Source: Actinomycetospora sp. NBRC 106378
GTDB lineage: Bacteria > Actinomycetota > Actinomycetes > Mycobacteriales > Pseudonocardiaceae
Assembly: GCF_030269685.1 (NCBI RefSeq)
Contig: NZ_BSTT01000003.1
Location: 496,001 to 560,000, forward strand
DNA: 64,000 bases
Direction of reading: 5' to 3'
This document shows positions 58,086 through 64,000 of this stretch, one piece after another. How positions within the stretch are numbered: position 1 is the first letter of the stretch; each line of letters opens with the position of its first letter. The notes beneath the pieces are model-generated. The model had not been told where the DNA came from. It did no database searches and saw nothing but the letters and a program-made list of their open reading frames with translations. The position numbers were made by a program, and so were the translations under genes.

Positions 58086-59995
58086 GACAAGGCCGCCCGC
58101 TCCGCGAACGCCGTCAGCGCCGAGGGGTCGTCGACGGCCCCGGGGCTCGCGACCTCCTCGACGGGCCGGCCCCGGAGGATCTGCTTCACCGGCTTCTCGA
58201 GCTTCTTGCCCGTCATCGTGCGCGGCACCGCGGGGACCGCCTCGATGACGTCGGGCAGATGGCGCGGCGACAGCTCGGAGCGCAGGGCGCCGCGGATCCG
58301 CGCGAGCAACCCGTCGTCGAGAACCCCTCCCCCCGCGACCACGACGAAGAGCAGCAGCTCCCCCGGTCCGCCGTCGGAGGCCTCGAGGTGGACGACGAGG
58401 GAGTCGGCGACCTCCGGGAGCTCCTCGACGACGGCGTAGAACTCGGCTGTCCCGAGCCGGACGCCGCCGCGGTTGAGCGTCGCGTCGGACCGGCCGGTGA
58501 TCACGAAGCTGCCGCGGGCGGTGTGGATCGCCCAGTCGCCGTGGCGCCAGACGCCGGGGAACTCGTCGAAGTAGGACTCGCGGTAGCGGGCGTCGCCCGG
58601 GTCGTTCCAGAACCGCACCGGCATCGACGGCATGGGTGCCCGGATGACCAGCTCGCCGACCTCGTCGACGACCTCCCGGCCCGCCTCGTCGAACACCGTG
58701 ACGTCCACGCCGAGGCACGGCCCGGCCAGCTCTCCGCGGTACACCGGCAGCCACGGGTTGCCGGCGACGAAGCCCGAGCAGACGTCGGTGCCGCCGCTCA
58801 TCGAGTTGACCAGCACCCCGGTGCCGAGCTGCTCGGCGGCCCAGTCGAACCCGTCGTCGGGAAGGGGGGAGCCGGTGATCCCGAGGAGCCGCAACGACGA
58901 CAGGTCCCCGACCGCCGGTGGCTCGACGCCGGCCTTGCGGCAGGCCATGAGGTAGGCGGGGCTGGTGCCGAGGTGGGTCAGACGGGCGTCGGCCGCGATG
59001 TGCCACTGCGCGGTGAGGTCGGGGTACAGGAAGTTGCCGTCGACCAGCACGATCGCCGCCCGGCAGAGCAGGCCGGAGACCAGGATCGGCCACATCGTCC
59101 AGGCCGTGGTGGTGAACCAGCAGAAGCGGTCGCCGGGGCGCAGGTCGAGCGCCAGGGCGTGGTTCTTGTAGTGCTCGAGCAGGATGCCGCCGTGGCCGTG
59201 GACGATCGCCTTGGGCAGCCCGGTGGTGCCCGAGGAGAAGAGCACGGTGAGCGGGTGGTCGAACGGCACCGGCTCGAACGCGAGCTCGGCCGCCTCCCCC
59301 AGCAGGTCGTCCCACGGCGTCGCGTCCGGCACCTCCCACGACCCGTACGGCACCGCGACCACGTGCCGCACCGTCGGCAGCCCGGCCCGGATCGTCGCGA
59401 CGTCGGCGGTCTTGTCGATCGGCTTGTCGCCGTAGACGTAGCCGCCGATCGTGAGGAGCACGGTCGGCTCGACCTGCGCGAACCGGTCGATCACGCTGCG
59501 GGCCCCGAACTCCGGGGCGCACGCGGCCCACACGGCGCCGAGCGACGCGCAGGCGAGGTAGGCGACGACGGCCTCGGGGATGTTCGGCAGGAACCCGACC
59601 ACGCGGTCGTCGCGCCCGACGCCGAGCCGCCGCAGGCCGGCCCGGCACCGCGCGACCCGGTCGGCGAGGTCGCCGAAGGTCAGCTCGCGCCTCTCCCGGG
59701 TCTGGGAGTACGCGACGACCGCCGACTGCTGCGGATCGCCCTGCAGCAGGTGGGCGGCGTAGTTGATCGCACTGCCCGGGAACCAGGTCGCACCCGGCAT
59801 CTCCCGGCCCACCAGCACCTCGTCGGACAGGCCCTCGACGCCGAAGTGGTCGCGGATCGCGCGCCAGAACCCGTCGAGGTCCTCGACCGACCAGCGGTGG
59901 AGCTCGGCGAAGTCGGCGAACGACCGGTCCAGGCCGGCGAGGAACTCCCCCAGGGCGGTGCCCTCGAGCGGGCCGGCCCCCCGGATCACGGTCAT
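58070..59995 (-). CDS. aacS: Acetoacetyl-CoA synthetase (acetoacetate-CoA ligase)
   Basis: A 641-residue ANL-superfamily ligase: ATP motif LTVLFSSGTTGLPKAIVHGH, the TTTAWTMWPILVSGLL region, GGTDVCSGFVAGNP, and the C-terminal SDATLNRGGVRLGTAEFYAV with MTGKKLEKPVKQIL (acylation Lys). Length and the N-terminal WSVEDLDGFWRAIRDHFGVE match acetoacetyl-CoA synthetases. It activates acetoacetate or related 3-oxo acids, which would feed products of the window's many beta-oxidation enzymes to acetyl-CoA. A lone gene with no partner. Confidence 0.92.
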   Translation of the reverse strand: MTVIRGAGPLEGTALGEFLAGLDRSFADFAELHRWSVEDLDGFWRAIRDHFGVEGLSDEVLVGREMPGATWFPGSAINYAAHLLQGDPQQSAVVAYSQTRERRELTFGDLADRVARCRAGLRRLGVGRDDRVVGFLPNIPEAVVAYLACASLGAVWAACAPEFGARSVIDRFAQVEPTVLLTIGGYVYGDKPIDKTADVATIRAGLPTVRHVVAVPYGSWEVPDATPWDDLLGEAAELAFEPVPFDHPLTVLFSSGTTGLPKAIVHGHGGILLEHYKNHALALDLRPGDRFCWFTTTAWTMWPILVSGLLCRAAIVLVDGNFLYPDLTAQWHIAADARLTHLGTSPAYLMACRKAGVEPPAVGDLSSLRLLGITGSPLPDDGFDWAAEQLGTGVLVNSMSGGTDVCSGFVAGNPWLPVYRGELAGPCLGVDVTVFDEAGREVVDEVGELVIRAPMPSMPVRFWNDPGDARYRESYFDEFPGVWRHGDWAIHTARGSFVITGRSDATLNRGGVRLGTAEFYAVVEELPEVADSLVVHLEASDGGPGELLLFVVVAGGGVLDDGLLARIRGALRSELSPRHLPDVIEAVPAVPRTMTGKKLEKPVKQILRGRPVEEVASPGAVDDPSALTAFAERAALSASAP

Positions 59996-60084
59996 GGCTC
60001 CACGCTCCGTCGGCGTCGTCGCGGCAGGGAGGCCCGATCATCGCGCGCGGAGCGCCCGCGTGGGGACCGTCCTTCCGCCGGCCG

Positions 60085-60126
60085 GTGATCACCGGACCCC
60101 GGAGGGCCCTCAGGCCCGGTGATCAC
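60085..60126. terminator. Strong hairpin terminator after FkbM gene
   Basis: An 11-bp perfect stem, GTGATCACCGG (60085-60095) with CCGGTGATCAC (60116-60126), with a 20-nt loop that itself contains GAGGGCCCTC. It starts 14 nt past the FkbM stop codon. The stem arms also hold the palindrome GTGATCAC. Confidence 0.6.
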
Positions 60127-60139
60127 GGAGCGGGCTCCC

Positions 60140-61030
60140 TCAGCGGCGGCGGCGCCAGAAGCTGTTGTACGGCGTGAGCTTGTCGACGAAGGTCCAGCCC
60201 GTCGCCTGCAGGTAGCCGATCACCGCGTGGTCGACGAAGTCCTCGACCAGCAGGAACGCCTCCGCGGCGCGCGAGGTCGTCGCGAGGGCACCGTCGAGGA
60301 CCGGGATCTCGTAACCCTCGACGTCGATCTTGAGCACCACGACGTCGTCGGCCCGCACCTCGGGCAGCCCGGCGAGCGTGGCGTCGACCGTCGTCACGGC
60401 CACCTGCTCGTGCCGGGCGCCCGCGACGAGGTCGGCCCGCACGCCGCTGCTGCCCGGTTCCTCGGCGTCGAAGGTCAGCACGGTGTGGTCGACCGTGCCG
60501 TCGCCGCAGGCCGCGCGGACCCGGTGCACGCGATCGGCGACCCCGTTGAGCTCCACGTTGTGGGCGAGCAGGCCGTGCGACTCGTAGGCGGGTTCGAAGG
60601 CCACCACCGTCACCGCCGGGTCGTGGCGGGCGACGGTGACGGTGTAGGTGCCGAGGTCGGCCCCGATGTCGAGGAAGGTGACGGTGCGCCCGGCGGCGCG
60701 GAGGCGGTCGAGCTCGGCGAGCAGGCGGTCGACGTCGGGACGCTCGAAGGCGGGCGACGCACAGGCGGCGTCGATGGTGCCCGGGCGCACCGCGAAGCGG
60801 CCGAAGCGGGAGTCGACCTCGTCGATGTGCAGGCCCTTCAGCGGCGCCGGCCGGCGCCCCGCGAACCGCGCGACCGAGTAGGACCATTCGTAGGCCGCGA
60901 GACGCAGCCGGTGCGACCGCACGTCCGTGACCATCCCCAGGGTCTTGTCCCGGACGTAGGAGGCGACGAAACGGGCCCGGTCACGACGCCGGAAGCCGAA
61001 GGATCGGGACGGTGCCGACGAGAGCATCAT
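60140..61030 (-). CDS. FkbM-family SAM-dependent methyltransferase
   Basis: A 296-residue FkbM methyltransferase. The SAM motif is VTFLDIGADLGTYTVTVARH, followed by VVAFEPAYESHGLLAHNVEL and the FkbM hallmark VVVLKIDVEGYEIPVLDGAL. The N-terminal 90 residues are basic. The family methylates hydroxyls of sugars, polyketides or lipids. It stands alone with its own terminator; there is no glycosyltransferase or polyketide cluster in the window. Confidence 0.9.
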   Translation of the reverse strand: MMLSSAPSRSFGFRRRDRARFVASYVRDKTLGMVTDVRSHRLRLAAYEWSYSVARFAGRRPAPLKGLHIDEVDSRFGRFAVRPGTIDAACASPAFERPDVDRLLAELDRLRAAGRTVTFLDIGADLGTYTVTVARHDPAVTVVAFEPAYESHGLLAHNVELNGVADRVHRVRAACGDGTVDHTVLTFDAEEPGSSGVRADLVAGARHEQVAVTTVDATLAGLPEVRADDVVVLKIDVEGYEIPVLDGALATTSRAAEAFLLVEDFVDHAVIGYLQATGWTFVDKLTPYNSFWRRRR

Positions 61031-61184
61031 GCGCCGAATGTCGCAGAGGGGAGCGGTTCACGTTAGGCCGAACGCGTGAGCAACACTCGGTCGAGTGGCG
61101 ATCGTGACCCGTCGTCGGGAAAGCGGAACCGAGGGTCACGAGGACGAAACAGACATTCGGCGCACTGCATGTGACGATCGCCCG

Positions 61185-62543
61185 ATGGCTGACGCCCCCG
61201 CAGGGACCGCGACCGCGGCCCACGAGACCAGGCTGAAACGCACGGTGGGCACCGTCCTGCTGTTCTTCTTCATCGTCGGGGACACCCTCGGCGCCGGCAT
61301 CTACACGCTCGTCGGGACGATGGCCGAGGACGTCGGCGGCATGTTGTGGCTGCCTCTCGTCCTCGCGCTCGTCCTCGCGCTGCTGACCGCGGGCACCTAC
61401 GCGGAGATGATCACGAAGTACCCGCACGCGGGCGGCGCCGCCCGGTACGCCGAACGGGCCTTCAAGGTCCCGTTCCTCACGTTCCTGGTCGGCTTCTTCA
61501 TGCTCTCCTCGGGGATCACGACGGCGGCGCTGCTCGCGAGCGCGTTCTCCGGCGACTACCTCACCGAACTCGTCGACGTCCCCGCCGCCCCGGTGACCGT
61601 GATCTTCCTGCTCCTGCTGACCGCCATCAACCTGCGCGGGGTGAAGGAGTCGCTCTCGGCCAACGTGGTGGCCAGCGTGATCGAGGTCAGCGGCCTGGTG
61701 CTGGTGATCGTCGTGGCGGCGATCGTGTTCGGCGGCGGCGGGGGCGACGTCGCCCGCGTCCTCACGCCGTCCCCCGACCAGCCCATCCTGTACGGCGCCT
61801 TCGCCGCGTCGGTGACGGCGTTCTTCTCGTTCCTCGGCTTCGAGGCGGCCGCGAACATGGCCGAGGAGGTCAAGGAACCGAGCCGCTCGTACCCGCGGGC
61901 CCTGTTCGGCGCGATCGGCACCGCCGGCGTGATCTACCTGCTCATCGCGCTGGGCTCCGCGATCGTCGTGGACCCGCTGCGCATGGCGGAGTCCACCGGC
62001 CCGCTCCTCGAGGTGATCACCGCCTCCGGCCTCGCCATCCCGGGCTGGGTGTTCTCCCTGATCGCCCTGGTCGCGATCGCGAACGGGGCCCTGCTGTTCA
62101 TGGTGATGGCCAGCCGGGCCACCTACGGGCTCGCCGAGGCGGGGCTGCTCCCGTCCGTCTTCGGCAACGTCGCCCCCTCGCTCCGCACGCCGTGGGTGGC
62201 GATCCTGGTGGTCGGCGGCGCCACCATCGGCATGAGCTTCGTCGGCGGGATCGGCACCCTCGCGGACATGACCGTGCTGCTGCTCGTGTTCGTCTTCATC
62301 TCGACGAACGTCTCGTGCCTGGTGCTCAAGGACGACCGGGTCGACCACCCGCACTTCACCATCCCCCGGGTCGTCCCGGTACTAACGATCATCGCCAGCG
62401 TCGCGCTGCTCTTCCAGCAGTCCGCGGAGATCTGGCTGCTCGCGGCCGTCTACCTCGTGGTCGGCACCGTGCTGTTCCTCATCGCCCGTGCCGGGCGCCG
62501 GCGCTTCGACCAGGGTCCGCACGAGACGTCGTTGACCTTCTGA
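61185..62543 (+). CDS. APC-superfamily amino-acid permease
   Basis: A 452-residue permease with about 12 hydrophobic segments: GTVLLFFFIVGDTLGAGIYT (first helix), TAGTYAEMITKYPHAGGAAR, FFSFLGFEAAANMAEEVKEP (helix 6, unwound binding region) and ASRATYGLAEAGLLPSVFG. This is the basic APA/CAT-like pattern, distinct from the AAT permease at 32262. ATG 61185 has no strong ribosome site. Substrate unknown. It ends in a strong terminator shared with the sugar porter. Confidence 0.88.
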   Translation: MADAPAGTATAAHETRLKRTVGTVLLFFFIVGDTLGAGIYTLVGTMAEDVGGMLWLPLVLALVLALLTAGTYAEMITKYPHAGGAARYAERAFKVPFLTFLVGFFMLSSGITTAALLASAFSGDYLTELVDVPAAPVTVIFLLLLTAINLRGVKESLSANVVASVIEVSGLVLVIVVAAIVFGGGGGDVARVLTPSPDQPILYGAFAASVTAFFSFLGFEAAANMAEEVKEPSRSYPRALFGAIGTAGVIYLLIALGSAIVVDPLRMAESTGPLLEVITASGLAIPGWVFSLIALVAIANGALLFMVMASRATYGLAEAGLLPSVFGNVAPSLRTPWVAILVVGGATIGMSFVGGIGTLADMTVLLLVFVFISTNVSCLVLKDDRVDHPHFTIPRVVPVLTIIASVALLFQQSAEIWLLAAVYLVVGTVLFLIARAGRRRFDQGPHETSLTF

Positions 62544-62572
62544 CCGACCCCGACGGCGGAAGGGCGGGTTCC

Positions 62573-62603
62573 CGACGGCGGGTGGCGCGGCCACCCGCCG
62601 TCG
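62573..62603. terminator. Bidirectional terminator between permease and sugar porter
   Basis: A 14-bp perfect stem, CGACGGCGGGTGGC (62573-62586) with GCCACCCGCCGTCG (62590-62603), loop GCG. It fills the space between the convergent stop codons and is partly formed from a copy of the recurrent 16-bp motif. Confidence 0.75.
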
Positions 62604-63986
62604 TCACGCCTGCGCGGCGGGGGCCGGTTCCCCGGTCAGCGAGCGCTCGATCTCCTCGAGGCTGCGGCCCTTCGTCTCGGGCAGCAGGCGCTGGACGAAG
62701 ACGAACGCCAGGAACGTCATCACGGCGAAGAACAGGAAGTTCCAGCCGGCCCCGAAGGCGTCGAGCAGCGACGGGAAGGCGAGCGCCACGGCCATGTTGA
62801 ACAGCCAGTTGAACGTGACGCAGATGCTCACCCCGGCGGCCCGCACCCGCAGCGGGAAGAGCTCGGGCAGGGCCACCCACTGCACCGGGCCCCAGGAGAT
62901 CGAGAACGAGGCGATGTAGACGACGATCCCGACCAGCGTCAGCGTGAGCAGCAGCGGCCCCTGCGCGAGCCCGACGAGGTTGGTGACCGTCAGCAGGATC
63001 ATCGCCGCGCACATGCCGAGCGCCCCGAACAACAGCAGCGGACGCCGACCGGCACGGTCGATGAGGTACATGCCGGGCAGCGTCATCAGCATGTTCACCG
63101 CACCGATGGCGACGTTCGCGAGGATGGCGCCGCCGGCCGCGAAGCCGACGTTCGTCAGCAGCGTCGGCGCGTAGTAGATGATCGTGTTGATCCCGACGAA
63201 GTTCTGGAAGAACACGAGCAGCATCCCGACGACGAACACCGGGCGCAGGCGGGGCCCGAGCAGCGCCCTCGGGCCGAGGTCGTCGGAGGCAGACTCGTCG
63301 CCGACCGAGGCGTGGATGTCGGCGAGCTCCGCGTCGGCCGCCGCCTCGCTCCCCCGCAGCCGGGTCAGCACCTTCCGGGCGTCCTGCTCGCCGCCGGGCT
63401 TGTTCGCCACGAGCCACCGGGGGCTCTCCGGCTGCGTGTAGATCCCGACCGCGAGCAGCACGGCGGGGACCACCCCGATGCCGATCATCCAGCGCCAGCC
63501 GTGGCTGTCGGAGAAGGCGTAGTCGGTGACGTAGGCCAGGAAGATGCCGATGGTCACGAGCAGCTGCATCAGCGACGTCAGGCGCCCGCGGATCTCCTTC
63601 GGCGCGAGCTCGGAGAGGTACATCGGGACGACGACGGAGATGATCCCGACCCCGATCCCCATGACGAAGCGGAACCCGATCAGCATCGCCGCGTTCAGCC
63701 CGAGGGCCGCGCCGAGCGTGCCGATCACGAACACCACACCGCCGGCGAAGATCAGCCGTCGTCGGCCGAGGCTGTCGGCCAGCCGGCCGGAGATCCCGGC
63801 ACCGAGCATCGCCCCGACGAGCAGGCCGGACACGACCAGGCCCTGGAGCAACGGGCTCAGCGGGATGTCGTCGGGGATGTAGAGCAGCGCCCCGGAGATC
63901 ACGCCGGTGTCGAAGCCCCAGAGGATGCCGCCGAGGGCGCCGAAGAACCAGATCGCGGCGGTCCGTCCGCGCTGCTGCGTCGCCAT
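62604..63986 (-). CDS. Sugar porter MFS transporter (XylE/GlcP-like)
   Basis: A 460-residue, 12-helix sugar porter: GALGGILWGFDTGVISGALL, GRLADSLGRRRLIFAGG (motif A), the PESPRWL motif at QPESPRWLVANKPG, VFFQNFVGINTIIYYAPTLL and PETKGRSLEEIE near the C-terminus. These are the standard sugar-porter signatures for proton-coupled uptake of xylose, glucose or related sugars. No sugar kinase or isomerase is visible in the window. ATG 63986 is near the right edge. Confidence 0.93.
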   Translation of the reverse strand: MATQQRGRTAAIWFFGALGGILWGFDTGVISGALLYIPDDIPLSPLLQGLVVSGLLVGAMLGAGISGRLADSLGRRRLIFAGGVVFVIGTLGAALGLNAAMLIGFRFVMGIGVGIISVVVPMYLSELAPKEIRGRLTSLMQLLVTIGIFLAYVTDYAFSDSHGWRWMIGIGVVPAVLLAVGIYTQPESPRWLVANKPGGEQDARKVLTRLRGSEAAADAELADIHASVGDESASDDLGPRALLGPRLRPVFVVGMLLVFFQNFVGINTIIYYAPTLLTNVGFAAGGAILANVAIGAVNMLMTLPGMYLIDRAGRRPLLLFGALGMCAAMILLTVTNLVGLAQGPLLLTLTLVGIVVYIASFSISWGPVQWVALPELFPLRVRAAGVSICVTFNWLFNMAVALAFPSLLDAFGAGWNFLFFAVMTFLAFVFVQRLLPETKGRSLEEIERSLTGEPAPAAQA

Positions 63987-64000
63987 GCGAGACCCCGATC

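Overview
The window is 64 kb of very GC-rich DNA with third-position G/C codon bias, frequent GTG starts, 4-nt ATGA/GTGA gene overlaps, many apparently leaderless genes (TAnnnT-like -10 boxes 6-8 nt before the start codon), an Rpf/LysM protein, an MtCM-type secreted chorismate mutase and a DUF222/HNH gene with a mycobacterial-type SOS box. This points to an actinobacterium. Pseudonocardiaceae (Actinomycetospora/Pseudonocardia-like) is my inference, not a database result. No rRNA, tRNA, CRISPR array, transposase or prophage module was found.

Region 1 (1-15.6 kb) is a catabolic regulon. A TetR repressor gene with an NTF2-like and a nitroreductase gene sits beside a long left-running operon: enoyl-CoA hydratase, APH-type kinase, two SDRs, three acyl-CoA dehydrogenases, a thiolase-like enzyme and a DUF35 partner. 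Divergent from it are an MHS transporter, an SDR, a zinc alcohol dehydrogenase, another SDR and an SMP-30-like propeller. Palindromes of the type TGAAC(N3)GTTCA lie at the TetR promoter, twice before the hydratase, inside the transporter promoter and between the last SDR and the SMP-30 gene. One TetR probably controls all of this. The kinase plus dehydrogenases resemble ACAD11/Lva-type degradation of hydroxylated acyl-CoAs; the substrate is unknown.

Region 2 (15.6-27.9 kb) holds signalling and surface genes: secreted chorismate mutase, two DesK/LuxR-type two-component systems, a sigma factor coupled to a reversed-order Ogt-Ada protein, SDR, GNAT, a Ser/Thr kinase with an altered catalytic loop, a class F sortase operon with its likely substrate, and a DUF1684 protein.

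Region 3 (27.9-41.2 kb) is metabolic: short aconitase, aldehyde dehydrogenase, YegP-like protein, amino-acid permease, tryptophan 2,3-dioxygenase with a coupled zinc-ribbon microprotein, an LLM flavin enzyme, enoyl-CoA hydratase, an HD-like protein, an aldo/keto reductase running antisense into it, a cupin, and an SOS-controlled DUF222-HNH gene carrying a 10-unit 15-bp repeat.

Region 4 (41.3-64 kb): a WYL regulator, two DHA2 exporters, a deletion scar joining a truncated TetR gene to a truncated aldo/keto reductase, an ACAD/NadM-like/apgM-like operon, a MerR-controlled FMN reductase-exporter operon with a textbook 19-bp-spacer promoter, a heme-dependent oxidative N-demethylase (Dmm/HODM)-like operon, a TetR with an AT-rich operator-promoter, Rpf, acetoacetyl-CoA synthetase, a FkbM methyltransferase, an APC permease and a sugar porter. 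A 16-bp motif near ACCCGYCGTCGGGAAC recurs about 14 times, mostly in this half.
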